Positions 27,213 to 36,353 of a DNA stretch of 64,000 nt are shown one piece after another (within the stretch, counting starts at the first letter, position 1; the number at the start of each line of letters is the position of its first letter). Both the position numbers and the translations under genes were made by a program. A model generated the notes under the pieces. It saw only the letters and a program-made list of their open reading frames with translations. It had not been told where the DNA came from and did not search any database. Source of the DNA: DAOUEO01 sp963763495 (GTDB lineage Bacteria; Chloroflexota; Dehalococcoidia; DSTF01; JALHUB01); contig CAVXOY010000013.1 of the NCBI GenBank assembly GCA_963763495.1, positions 1 through 64,000 on the forward strand. Direction: 5' to 3'.

Positions 27213-28910
27213 CTAGGGGTTCATCTCGTAGGCGCCGTTCAGGGCGTGCACGTGGTCGCGCCAGACGCGCTCATAGCGTTCGTCATTCACCACCGGCCGT
27301 CGTATCATCTTCAGACAATAGGCTGTCTGCTCCGGACTGCATCGCGGCTTGCTGTAGAGTTGCAGCGCGAACTTCGAGAAGTCACGCACGAAGCAATCGA
27401 AGATCTGGTCTACGATGTCCGCGGGGATGTCGTAGATGCGGGCGTTCTCGAGGATGAGCTGCCCGTAGGCGACCAGCGTGAACATCTCGCCGACCGTCAG
27501 CAGGAAGTCGGTGTCGCGACTCTGGCTCTCGTCCGGAGGCGCCGCGGTGAGCATCTCCGAGAAGACCGCTGTCTGCTCGCGGAAAACGTTGACGTTGGGC
27601 AGGTCCCAGTCTCTGTAGGCGATGTTGTAGTCGTGGAATTGGATATCGCCCATGCCCTTCGTCGCGCCCTGCTGGAACAGATAGTCGTCGTTCTTCGGTT
27701 CTGAGCGCTGACCGATGCTGGCGTACTCAGCCGGGTTGAAGAAGTAGTTGGCCATGAACTTCAGGATGAGGGCGATGTTGACGTGGACTGTGCCCTCGAG
27801 CTTCGGCAGGGCGCGGATGTCCATGGCGGCGCTCTCGAAGTACATGTCCTTCTCGAACCCCTTCGCCGCAATCACGTCCCAGAGCAGGTCTATGACCTCC
27901 TCCCCCTGCGTTGTCACCTTCATCTTCACAACTGAGTTGTAGAGGAGATAGCGCCTGTCGTTCGGCGATGCGACTCGCATGTAGTCGGCGGCCCGGAGCG
28001 TGAAGAGCTTCATCGCTGTCAGGCGGGCGTAGGCGTCGGTGAACATCTGCTTGACGTGCGGGAAATCCGTGACGTGAATGCCGTAGAGACGGCGGTTGGC
28101 GGCATGATTGATCGCCTCGTAGAAGGCGTGCGTCGAGATGCCGATGGATGCCGCACCCAGGTTGAACTTGCAGACATTCACCGTGTTGAGGGCGCAATCC
28201 CAGGCCTCCCGCCCTCTCGAGAGTATGTCTGCCTCACTGACCGGGTAGTCATGAAGAGCGAACGCCGAGACGTACGCCTGGGTGGCAACAACATTGTCCA
28301 GCAGCTCGTAGTTGGGCTTCGTCGAATCGGCGACAAAGAACACGTAATCGCCGCTGTCCGCCATCTTCCCGAAGGTCGAGACCATGGGAGCGACGTTGCC
28401 GTTGCCGATGTAGTACTTGTCTCCGTTCGCCAGGTAGCCGCCGCCCGGTTGTGGCGTGAGCTTCATCTCCGTCGAGTAGATGTCGGCGCCGTGTTGGCGC
28501 TCGGACAGCCCGAAGGCAAACACCGCCCCGTCCTTCAGGAGTTCGGCGGCGCGCCGCTTGGCATCCTCGTTGCCGCTCATCCAGATCGGGCCGAGGCCGA
28601 GCGTCGAGACCTGCCAGGCGTACCAGTAGTAGAGTCCGTAGAATCCCAGTATCTCGTTGAAATCCACGTTGCGGAACGTATCCCACCGCGATTCCCCGCC
28701 TCCGTAGCTGGGAGGAGTGAGCAAAGTGGCGAAGATCTTCTCATCCTTTATGAACTTGAGAAAGTCGTCGTACCAGACCCGCTGATGAACGTCCTCCTTG
28801 AGCCGCTTCTTCCCCTTCTTCTCGAAGAAGTCGATTGTGCTGGCCATGACTTCCAGCGAGCGCTTGTCTGGGTACCGTTGGCTGAGCTTCTTCGGGTTCA
28901 GTAGAATCAT
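27213..28910 (-). CDS. Divergent acyl-CoA dehydrogenase-like flavoprotein
   Basis: About 565 residues, longer than the usual 380-400. I place the start at the ATG at 28910 (GGGGAGG seven bases upstream) rather than the first codon of the open frame. FAFGLSERQHGADIYSTEM corresponds to the acyl-CoA dehydrogenase flavin loop, and YLANGDKYYIGNG to the beta domain; the C-terminal helical domain has an extra roughly 120 residues. The catalytic base is not obvious by eye. It lies 69 bases after the 4Fe-4S protein gene in the same direction, and both are behind the conserved upstream element at 30169-30236, so they probably form one operon in which the iron-sulfur protein passes electrons to or from the dehydrogenase. 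Confidence 0.8.
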   Translation of the reverse strand: MILLNPKKLSQRYPDKRSLEVMASTIDFFEKKGKKRLKEDVHQRVWYDDFLKFIKDEKIFATLLTPPSYGGGESRWDTFRNVDFNEILGFYGLYYWYAWQVSTLGLGPIWMSGNEDAKRRAAELLKDGAVFAFGLSERQHGADIYSTEMKLTPQPGGGYLANGDKYYIGNGNVAPMVSTFGKMADSGDYVFFVADSTKPNYELLDNVVATQAYVSAFALHDYPVSEADILSRGREAWDCALNTVNVCKFNLGAASIGISTHAFYEAINHAANRRLYGIHVTDFPHVKQMFTDAYARLTAMKLFTLRAADYMRVASPNDRRYLLYNSVVKMKVTTQGEEVIDLLWDVIAAKGFEKDMYFESAAMDIRALPKLEGTVHVNIALILKFMANYFFNPAEYASIGQRSEPKNDDYLFQQGATKGMGDIQFHDYNIAYRDWDLPNVNVFREQTAVFSEMLTAAPPDESQSRDTDFLLTVGEMFTLVAYGQLILENARIYDIPADIVDQIFDCFVRDFSKFALQLYSKPRCSPEQTAYCLKMIRRPVVNDERYERVWRDHVHALNGAYEMNP

Positions 28911-28979
28911 CGCTGGCCTCCCCTTCAAAGCTGCTCTCGAGTTGGCTCCTATTGAGGTGTCGGTGCCGTCGCCTCGCCG

Positions 28980-30121
28980 CTACGGGTGCGGGTGGTGGTG
29001 TGGTGTTTGCGGCCTGCCTCGCGCGTCACCGAGCATGACGAAGTACTCGTGCTGGTCCAGAGCAGGCGTGAACACGCGGTTATCGCGCAGGCTGAGCCGC
29101 AAGGCGTCGGGCGCGCACACGAAGGTGCATACCCCGCATCCCAGGCAGCGCTCGACGTCGATCTCCGCGATGCCCTCATCCCCCATCTTGATCGCATCCA
29201 CCTGGCAGCGATCCACGCAGGCCGCGCAGCCGTTGCAGAGGTCTGCATCGACGGTCGCCCAATAGGCAGAGGGCGCGACCGCGTGCGGGATGTCCAGTTG
29301 CGTCATCCCCCGCAAGACCTTGCAGGCGTGGCGGCAGCAGTTGCAGATCATCCAGGCGCCCTCCTGGAAGTTGGCCGTCGTGTGGACCAACCCTGCCTTC
29401 TCCGCCAGCTTGAGGACATCCACTACCTCGTCCACCGAAGCCGGGCGGCCTCTGGGCGCGCCCACCAGATGCGCTGGGTCGAGCACCGGCTCCCCCGGCA
29501 CGTCGCCGCCGTAGAACCCCACGCCGAAGACGATGCACGTGTCTATCGGGTCGTCGCACTTGTGGGAAGCCAGGCGGCACATGCACGGGTAAATCATCGG
29601 CGACGAGGCATTCTCGACGATCCGGACCGCATCCTCAAACGGCACCACCTGTTCCTTCGGCACCTGGACCGCCGGCAGCGCTCGCGCCACCTGGAACGAG
29701 CTGTTGTGGAGCTCACGCCCCCAGGCCTCGACGTAGTACTTGTCCCACAGCGCCCCCAGCCTGTCCAGCTCCGGCGACGGTTGCCGCATGGCGAAAGGCA
29801 ACTCGAACAGCCCGGGCAGTATGTAAGGCAAGCGGAAGACGCGCACGCCGTCGGGCCGCTTGACCCCCCGGATGAAGAACTTGGAGGCCATCCTTGTCAG
29901 AATCGGCGCCGCCTCCTCCGAACTCATCTCTGCCCGTTTGGCGATGGTCTCTTCCGGCTCCAGGTCCCAGGACATGTGGGCCGCCAGATGGGCCTCCTCC
30001 GGCTCATAGTAGAACTTCAGGATCTCCAGGAAGGTCTCGTGGGAGGAGCGCCCAAGGGGTGCCCGGCGAATCGCTCTTGAAGCTCGTGATACGGCCTGTC
30101 TTTGACTGATTCGGCTGCCAC
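28980..30121 (-). CDS. 4Fe-4S dicluster protein, one frameshift near the N-terminus
   Basis: About 380 residues. Two C-terminal ferredoxin clusters: CNGCAACVDRCQVDA and CLGCGVCTFVCAPDA. Upstream are further Cys groups, YPCMCRLASHKC and ICNCCRHACK, which may bind another cluster. The open frame begins at 29975, but the coding pattern continues upstream: GTG at 30121 (AAGGGAG upstream) gives AAESVKDRPYHELQERFAGHP, and after a shift near 30050 SSHETFLEILKFYYEPEE joins the main frame. Proteins with this layout act as cytoplasmic electron carriers or reductase subunits. Partner: the dehydrogenase encoded next. The C-terminus ends in a His/Pro run that could bind metal. Confidence 0.82.
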
Positions 30122-30168
30122 GATCTCGGCTCCCTTCTCCTGCGCATCGGCAAGCGCAGGCATTCCTG

Positions 30169-30236
30169 CGGGGCGACGATGTTCAGTCCGGCTCTTCGCC
30201 CTAAGTTAACACCTATCGGCGCTGGTGGAGAAGACC
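30169..30236 (-). repeat. Conserved upstream element, copy 1
   Basis: About 65 bases that recur at 39642-39710 with roughly 80% identity by eye; shared core GTTAACACCT and GTCCGGCT. Both copies lie upstream of a minus-strand operon, here the 4Fe-4S protein gene. A 7-base-pair hairpin (CCTGCGC/GCGCAGG) follows on the transcript side. Confidence 0.6.
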
Positions 30237-30261
30237 CCGGTTCGGCAATCGGCGAGCGCCG

Positions 30262-30290
30262 TTGATCGCGAGGAGAGTGCGGCCTATACT
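30262..30290 (+). promoter_or_regulatory. Sigma70-type promoter of the haloalkane dehalogenase gene
   Basis: TTGATC (30262-30267), a 17-base spacer and TATACT (30285-30290). Transcription would start near 30297, which excludes the upstream ATG at 30225 as a start and supports TTG 30339. Confidence 0.6.
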
Positions 30291-30338
30291 CTAGGATTCG
30301 AGAAAGCGATTCTCATAGTGATGAATGGAGGACGGAAA

Positions 30339-31262
30339 TTGGCACTACTGCGGACTCCTGACGAGCGATTCCACAACCTGCCGGGATACAACTTCGAGCC
30401 CCACTATGTGGAGATAGGTGAGGCGCGGGTTCACTATCTAGACGAGGGCGCCGGCGAGACGGTGCTGATGCTGCATGGCGAACCCTCCTGGGCGTATCTG
30501 TATCGAAAGATGATCCCACCGGTAGTGGCCGCCGGCTATCGCGTGGTGGCAATGGATTTCATCGGCTTCGGGCGTTCTGACAAGTACCGCGAGATTGAGG
30601 CGTACTCATATCAGATGCATGTCGACACGCTTTGGGCATTCATCGAGAAGCTTGACCTGAGCGGGCTAACGCTGGTTGTCCAGGACTGGGGCGGGCTCAT
30701 CGGTTTGCGCGTCGCCGCGGAACACCCGGAGCGCGTGTTCCGGCTGGTAATCATGAACACGGGCCTTCCCGCGGGCGAGATGGGGCCGACTCCCCCTGAC
30801 GATGCCGGCGATGTCGACAACGCGTTCCTGCGATGGCGGCGCTACTCACGGCGGGTCGAAGACCTACCCGTGGGCCAACTCGTGCAGGGCGCCACCGTCA
30901 CCGACCTTGCGCCCGACGTTGTCGCGGCGTATGATGCGCCATTTCCTGATCTCACCTACAAGGCGGGGGCGCGGATTTGGCCGTCCCTGGTGCCGGTCTT
31001 CTCCGATATGCCCGGTGTGGAGGAAAACCGCCGCGCCCAGGAAGTGTTCCGCAACTGGCAGAAGCCGACGCTGCTACTCTTCTCCGACTCCGACCCGGTG
31101 ACACGTGGGAATGACCGTCTCCTCCGCGCACTGATTCCGGCGGCGAGCCGAGAGCCGGAGACAACCATCCGCGATGCCGGGCACTTTCTCCAGGAGGACA
31201 AGGGAGAGGAGATCGCCGAGCACATCATCGCCTTCCTGAAACGGCGGCCGGCACCTGCCTAG
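30339..31262 (+). CDS. Haloalkane dehalogenase (HLD-I, DhlA/DhmA-like)
   Basis: 307-residue alpha/beta hydrolase that cleaves carbon-halogen bonds by water. Catalytic residues from the TTG start: nucleophile Asp116 in VVQDWGGL with halide-binding Trp117, acid Asp252 in FSDSDPVT, base His282 in RDAGHFLQED; HGEPSW carries the oxyanion/halide region. The N-terminal LALLRTPDERFHNLPGYNFEP is typical of the subfamily. I chose TTG at 30339 because GGAGG lies seven bases upstream, the subfamily begins here, and the promoter lies downstream of the first ATG of the frame (30225). The residue set separates it from epoxide hydrolases. It stands alone, with a perfect bidirectional terminator behind it. 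The halogenated substrate is unknown. Confidence 0.92.
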   Translation: MALLRTPDERFHNLPGYNFEPHYVEIGEARVHYLDEGAGETVLMLHGEPSWAYLYRKMIPPVVAAGYRVVAMDFIGFGRSDKYREIEAYSYQMHVDTLWAFIEKLDLSGLTLVVQDWGGLIGLRVAAEHPERVFRLVIMNTGLPAGEMGPTPPDDAGDVDNAFLRWRRYSRRVEDLPVGQLVQGATVTDLAPDVVAAYDAPFPDLTYKAGARIWPSLVPVFSDMPGVEENRRAQEVFRNWQKPTLLLFSDSDPVTRGNDRLLRALIPAASREPETTIRDAGHFLQEDKGEEIAEHIIAFLKRRPAPA

Positions 31263-31272
31263 CCGGTAAGAG

Positions 31273-31303
31273 AGAAGGGCGAGACCACGCGTCTCGCCCT
31301 TCT
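31273..31303. terminator. Perfect bidirectional hairpin terminator
   Basis: AGAAGGGCGAGAC (31273-31285) and GTCTCGCCCTTCT (31291-31303) form a 13-base-pair perfect stem with a 5-base loop, between the converging dehalogenase and HpaB-type genes. Confidence 0.85.
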
Positions 31304-31327
31304 GCAACGTCTCTTCTAATCGACCGT

Positions 31328-32764
31328 CTAGTTCGAAGGAGGCAGCTTGAAGGGCGGCTCCGTCGGCAGGTCCTTGAAATCGGGATGGTCTGTCGGCAGC
31401 CCCAGGGCCCGCCTCGCGGCCGCCTTAAACCTCGGCCAGTCCGCCATCTGGTAAAGCACCATCTTCTGCGTAGCCAGCGACCCTTCCGCGTGGATGCTGA
31501 GCACGCCGTAGAAGGCGGAGCCCTGATTGATGACAGCGTTGATCGCCTTGATCCGCTCCTCGGTAGAGAACCTCGCGTCGCCCTGGAGGTACTTCTCTAT
31601 GTAGGGGCGCGTTTCGGGGTTCTCCCAGTCCTTCACGGAGGGTATCGTCGCCGCGATGCCGCCGGTGATGTCCTGCAGATACTTCATCGCCTCGTGCCAT
31701 TGGGACGCGAACCAGTACTTCGCGCAGTTCGTGTAGACGGGGTTGGGCATGGCGAACCCGGTCTCGGGGTCGATGACCGGGTCGAGCGCGGCGGCCTTGC
31801 CCATGGCCTCCGTCACGTCGGAGTACATGGCCAGCCACGCCAGCATGTCCTGGATCCGGGTAGCGTGCGTCAGGCCGTTGTACTCAGCCATCAGCATTGC
31901 CAGCCCGGCGATGAACTGAAGGTGGACGTGCTTGTAAGTCGCGGCCGTCAGTCGATGGTAGCGGGCGAACGAAGTGGCCATCACACGGGAGAACTGCCAC
32001 TCGCCCGCCATGAACACCCTCTCCCAGGGCACGAACACGTTGTCAAAGACAATCATGGGATGTCCCCCGCCCCTCGCCCCCGCTGTGCCGAGAAAGATCA
32101 CACCTTTGGCATTGCATGGCACGGCGCAGGCCACGCAATAGTCCTTGCCCGACTCATCGTGGTTGCGGGAAGGAAGGACGATGAGCTCGTTCGAGAGAAT
32201 GGATTCACTGATGTGGAGCTTGCAGCCGGTGATCCAGATGCCCTCGTTATTGCGGTCGACGATGCGGACGTAGAAGTCCTTGTGGGCCTGTTTGGGGTCT
32301 TCAGCGTGTAGCTTTCGGTTGCCCTTGGGATCGCTTACCGCGGCGCAAAGGCTGGGGTCGTTCTTCTTGCACCAGGCTCGGTAGGCGTGCATGTTCTGGG
32401 CGTACTTGGTGCCCATCGCCGCGTCGAGCTTCTCAGTGGCATAGGCGACGCCGTTCAGCCCGTCGATGCCGGTGAGGCGTGACCCGCCGACGCCGTTCCG
32501 GTTAAGCGTCTGAATGATCGTTCTGCGCCTCTGCAGGTCCTCGCCCGTCTCCGGGATCTTGAACGAGAACGACACTTCCTCGCCGTCCTCCATCATGTTG
32601 AACAGAGAGCGGTACTCAGGCTGCGTCGCAATCCAGAACTCCGACGCCGTCCGTTCGACCATGTCCTTGTAGAATGTCGGTACGTCCTTGACCCTCTCGC
32701 CGTCCTGATAGACGACTCTGCCGTCACGCAGGCTTTCCACATATTGCTCAGGTGTCCTAATCAT
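31328..32764 (-). CDS. HpaB-family flavin-dependent monooxygenase (4-hydroxyphenylacetate 3-hydroxylase-like)
   Basis: 478 residues across the whole HpaB/4-hydroxybutyryl-CoA dehydratase superfamily, from IRTPEQYVESLRDGRVVYQDGE to LPTDHPDFKDLP. Contains GTAGARGGGHPMIVFDNVFVPWERVF and FARYHRLTAATYKH, typical of this fold. The Fe-S ligands of 4-hydroxybutyryl-CoA dehydratase are not where expected (no CxxxC near residue 100, and Ala/Thr where a Cys follows the conserved His), so I prefer a reduced-flavin-dependent monooxygenase of a phenolic ring. A flavin reductase partner is not adjacent. ATG follows GAAGGAAAG. Downstream of the peptide-type binding protein gene, same direction, gap about 150 bases. 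Confidence 0.85.
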   Translation of the reverse strand: MIRTPEQYVESLRDGRVVYQDGERVKDVPTFYKDMVERTASEFWIATQPEYRSLFNMMEDGEEVSFSFKIPETGEDLQRRRTIIQTLNRNGVGGSRLTGIDGLNGVAYATEKLDAAMGTKYAQNMHAYRAWCKKNDPSLCAAVSDPKGNRKLHAEDPKQAHKDFYVRIVDRNNEGIWITGCKLHISESILSNELIVLPSRNHDESGKDYCVACAVPCNAKGVIFLGTAGARGGGHPMIVFDNVFVPWERVFMAGEWQFSRVMATSFARYHRLTAATYKHVHLQFIAGLAMLMAEYNGLTHATRIQDMLAWLAMYSDVTEAMGKAAALDPVIDPETGFAMPNPVYTNCAKYWFASQWHEAMKYLQDITGGIAATIPSVKDWENPETRPYIEKYLQGDARFSTEERIKAINAVINQGSAFYGVLSIHAEGSLATQKMVLYQMADWPRFKAAARRALGLPTDHPDFKDLPTEPPFKLPPSN

Positions 32765-32913
32765 CGTTCTTTCCTTCCTCCTTGGTCGAAGGGCTGCTGG
32801 CTGCTACTGACACTGACTTGTCGAGCTGGGCGCTGCTGTGACCTGCCTCTACGAACACCTCCAGGTCTGATTTGTCTAGCCTACTCTTGTCGACGGAGGT
32901 GCTGACTCCCTGC

Positions 32914-34713
32914 CTATCCTCTATTCTGGTACTCCGGGTAGATCCACCCCCACATCGAACTCTCGGTCCCCAAGCCGTAGGTGCCGGACGGACCGGTCGA
33001 GTTTATCGGCGTACTGCCCCAACCTTGGCTGACGGCGTAGTCGATCCCGTTGATCACCGGCACGTAATACATCATGTCGGAGATGTAGCGCTGGATATCG
33101 GCCGACCGCTCGCGAACGCTCTCGACGTCGGTTTGCCGGGCCATCTCCTCGATCTTCGCCACGAGCTCAGGGTCGTTGACCCTCGACATGTTTCGGTAGC
33201 CGCCCTCGCCGAACGGCAGGAAGCTCACTGATAGGTAGGCCACGACGTCGGTGAAGTTCGACTGCAACCCCCACGCCATGCCGTCGAAATTGCCCTGGCT
33301 ATAGGTCTGCGGGAAGTATTGCCCGATGTAGTCCTCCGGAGCCGAGGTGGTGGCCACCGCTATGTCTTTCATGAGAGTGGGCAGGGCCTCCGCCACCACG
33401 GGGTAGTAGGGAATGATGTTGTTGTAGACGGTGCTGCTGAAGTGCAGCTTGGTTGGGAAGCCGTCACCGTATCCCGCGGCCTCGAGCAGCTTCTTCGCCT
33501 CGCCGATGTCATGCTTGTACCACTTCGCCGCCTCGCCCATGTCGTCGCTCTTGGGGTTGACCCACCACTGCTTTCCCAGCCCGGCCGGCACCATGTTGCA
33601 CCATTCGCCACCCGTCTCGTCGATCGGCGCTCGCACCAGCGCCAGCAGGCCGTCCCTGTCGATCGCCATCGAGATCGCCCGCCGCACGCGCACGTCGTTG
33701 AAAGGCCCCTTGTTATCCGTGTAGGTGGCCGGCTCGAAGTACAGGAAGCTGGTCAAATCTCTTAGCATCCGGTTGATGCGCAGGTTGGGCAAGGCGGAAA
33801 TAGCCTCCGGCAACAGCATCGGCAGAATGGCGATCCCGAACAGCTTCCCCGCGATGAACTGGGTCACCTGTGTATTCGGATCGGGTATGACCAGGAGGCG
33901 CATCCGCTCTATGTAGGGCAATTGATTTCCCCACTGGTCCTTCTCAAAGTAGTTGGGGTTCCTGAAGAACTCGAACTCCTCAGACCGCCGGTAGTGGTCA
34001 AGCATGAACGGCCCTGAGCCGACGGAGCGTTTTTCGGCATCACCGTCGGCCTCGATCAGCTCAGGCGGGAGGATCCAGAGGTCCTGGTAGGAGGCGATGC
34101 GGGTGAGAAAGAGGGCGAAGGGGTGCTTCGCCTTGAAGGTCACCGTCCTGCTGTCGGGGGCGGTCACGCTGTCGACCACGACCGCGAGGGTACCCTGACC
34201 CTTGGAGAGATCTCGGTAGCGGTTGAAGGAGAAGACAACGTCTTCGGCTGTCACCTCGCGGCCGAAAGTCGGGTCGATATCCTGCCATCTCGCCGCGGGA
34301 TTGAGAGTGAAGGTGTATGTGAGGGGGTCCGGATTCTCGACCTTTTCGGCGAGTTCGGGTACTGCCGTGAACCAGCGCTCTGCCGGGAGTTCCCCCCGCA
34401 CTGAGTCGTATCGCATCAGCCGGCTGTAGATCCAGGACGCGAAAACGTGGGTGAGAAAGGCCGTGGCCTTGTGCGGGTCCTGGTTATAGAGGTCCGCCAT
34501 CACCCCAATGTATGTGCCGCCGGGAGTCGGCTGGTCTCGCCCGGGCAGCGGGGTGCCGCCCTCATCGACAACCGTTTCGTCCTTGTCTTCTTTGCACCCG
34601 AGTGCTAGACCACCGGCCAGCGCCGATGTCCCCACCACAGCCGCCCCAAGGGCTTTTCGTCGCGAAATCCGTTTTCCTAGCGTTCTCTGCCAAAGTCTTC
34701 TGTCCTCGTTCAT
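32914..34713 (-). CDS. Peptide/nickel-type ABC transporter substrate-binding lipoprotein (family 5)
   Basis: 599 residues. A twin-arginine-like start (RISRRKALGAAV) leads to a lipobox LALGCKED, then the SBP_bac_5 fold: YDSVRGELPAERWF, EKVENPDPLTYTFTLNPAARWQ, AEDVVFSFNR, VGSGPFMLDHYRRSE and VRRAISMAIDRDGLL. No permease or ATPase is adjacent, so it is an orphan binding protein that may share the DppBC-like permeases at 55-57 kb or others outside the window. ATG follows AGGAGG. A good promoter lies upstream at 34832-34860. Despite the family name, relatives bind many ligands, including oligosaccharides, so the ligand is open. Confidence 0.92.
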   Translation of the reverse strand: MNEDRRLWQRTLGKRISRRKALGAAVVGTSALAGGLALGCKEDKDETVVDEGGTPLPGRDQPTPGGTYIGVMADLYNQDPHKATAFLTHVFASWIYSRLMRYDSVRGELPAERWFTAVPELAEKVENPDPLTYTFTLNPAARWQDIDPTFGREVTAEDVVFSFNRYRDLSKGQGTLAVVVDSVTAPDSRTVTFKAKHPFALFLTRIASYQDLWILPPELIEADGDAEKRSVGSGPFMLDHYRRSEEFEFFRNPNYFEKDQWGNQLPYIERMRLLVIPDPNTQVTQFIAGKLFGIAILPMLLPEAISALPNLRINRMLRDLTSFLYFEPATYTDNKGPFNDVRVRRAISMAIDRDGLLALVRAPIDETGGEWCNMVPAGLGKQWWVNPKSDDMGEAAKWYKHDIGEAKKLLEAAGYGDGFPTKLHFSSTVYNNIIPYYPVVAEALPTLMKDIAVATTSAPEDYIGQYFPQTYSQGNFDGMAWGLQSNFTDVVAYLSVSFLPFGEGGYRNMSRVNDPELVAKIEEMARQTDVESVRERSADIQRYISDMMYYVPVINGIDYAVSQGWGSTPINSTGPSGTYGLGTESSMWGWIYPEYQNRG

Positions 34714-34831
34714 CGTCTGCCTCCTGAAGGACTCGACAACCCTGGTCGGCAGTGTACGCGGCTACGTGTGGTGGTTCTTGCTCGGCGATACCTCCTCACT
34801 GCTAGTGCAGAAGCATGTTTGATGGTTCCTA

Positions 34832-34860
34832 ATTCTAGTCCTCGCCAGCGCGCTTATCAA
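34832..34860 (-). promoter_or_regulatory. Sigma70-type promoter of the family 5 binding protein gene
   Basis: Minus strand: TTGATA (34855-34860), a 17-base spacer and TAGAAT (34832-34837), about 120 bases before the start codon. Confidence 0.55.
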
Positions 34861-34901
34861 GGTGGGTCGCGGCGCGAATTGGCTGCGTGGTCAACACAGA
34901 T

Positions 34902-36259
34902 CTAGCCGTGTTGTCCAAGCGCTGCCGACTGCTTCAGTACCCCCTGAAGCAAGTGTTGGCTGAGACGCTTGGCGAAGGAGATGATTGTGAGGACGGTGGG
35001 CTGGCCCAGGGCCTCCGGGAAAACGCTGGCGTCGCAGACGTAGAGGTTACTGACGTTCGTCTGGAGGTTCTCATCCACCATCTCGCCCAGGCGCACAGTG
35101 GCGCTGGGGTGGGTACCGCGAAGCCGTGAGATGAAGATTGACTCAGGGTCGCAGCCCGCCTTCGTCAGGATCCGACGGGAAACGACGCTGGCGTGGTGCA
35201 GCCGTTCTTGATCACGGGCTGTCATGGGTTTGCTGATGCGACCCTCCACCGAGATGATCCCGGCCACCTCATCGGTTACCTTGATCATGACCCCAACCGT
35301 GCGGCGGTATTTCCGCCAGCTCAGGGCGTGGCGCGGGCCCTTCAGAGCGGCCATGACGGGGTATAGAATCCAGGGATCGATGAGAGTGCTGAGCATGTAG
35401 CCGTGCTCCAGATCGCTGTAGCCCACGGTCATCGGCGGCTCAAAGGCGGACCCCTGTTCCTTGCCGACACCATACACGATCGCCGTGGTGTCCATGGCCA
35501 TCCCGCGCCCCGCCTCCGCAAAGCCCGACTTCTGAAGGATCAAGGGCGTGCCGATGCCTCCGGCGGAAAGCACCACTACCTTGGCGCGCACTTCGAAGGG
35601 CCGGCGACCGCCGACCTTGCCCTCGCAGCCCGCCCACTTGCCCATTCTCGATGATGAGCTCATCGACGCGGGCGCGGGTAACGAGAGTGCAGCCCGTCGC
35701 GACTGCTTGATCTATGTACTCGTTGGCGGTCCACTTAGCGCCGCAGCGGCACCCCAACATGCACTTGGCGCCGCAATCGAAGCGCTTGCTGCGCGACGGG
35801 GTTCATGAACTTGGGCAACGGCTGCCAGTCATGGCCCAGCTCTTGGCCAGCCTCCATGACCCTGCGGGAGGCCGTACCCAGCAGTTCATCCGGCAGGGGC
35901 TGGATACCCAACTCACCTATGGTCTGCAGAGCGTAGTCGTCGAGATCTACGCCGTAGCGTTCCTTCAGCCATGACGGCGGCACGGCTGAGCAGCCACAGA
36001 ACATGTTGGTGGCGCCGCCCGTCATGATGGGCCGGATGATGTTGAGACCTTCCTCAGTGAACAGCAGGCTGTGCCGGTCGGCGTAAGTGAGGGCTCCCAG
36101 GTGGCTGCCGTAGAAGCGGTCATGGCGGTAGTCTCTGCCCATCTCCAGGAGGGTCACCTTTTGCCCGGCGCCGGCCAGCTCGCGCGCCACCGTTGCGCCG
36201 CCCGGCCCGGAGCCCACCACCGCCACGTCGGTCTCTAGCGTCATCTTCTGCTCTCTCAC
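34902..36259 (-). CDS. GMC-type FAD-dependent oxidoreductase, two apparent frameshifts
   Basis: About 450 residues after correction. The N-terminal FAD-binding motif is VVGSGPGGATVAREL...VTLLEMG; the middle frame carries GCRCGAKWTANEYIDQAV and VTRARVDELIIENG; the last frame has VVVLSAGGIGTPLILQKSG and the family's C-terminal NLYVCDASVFPEALGQPTVLT. Breaks are near 35760 and 35645, each fitted by one extra base. The usual His of the active site near the C-terminus is not obvious, and relatives include alcohol and sugar oxidases or dehydrogenases. The first codon is GTG at 36259 or ATG at 36244. It stands between the URO-D-like gene and the binding protein gene, with its own promoter. Confidence 0.85.
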
Positions 36260-36305
36260 AGTGTGCCCCCTTCGTAGAACTGCGAGATCCCGTTAACGCG
36301 TGGGC

Positions 36306-36334
36306 AGTGTACGCCGCCTGGGATGCTTTTTCAA
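36306..36334 (-). promoter_or_regulatory. Sigma70-type promoter of the GMC oxidoreductase gene
   Basis: Minus strand: TTGAAA (36329-36334), a 17-base spacer and TACACT (36306-36311), just after the stop of the URO-D-like gene. Confidence 0.55.
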
Positions 36335-36353
36335 TAGGTTGGCGGGATGGTCT

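Noticed and set aside
30225..30338. Longer dehalogenase start at 30225
   Set aside because: The promoter (30262-30290) lies inside it and the extra 38 residues do not fit the family.
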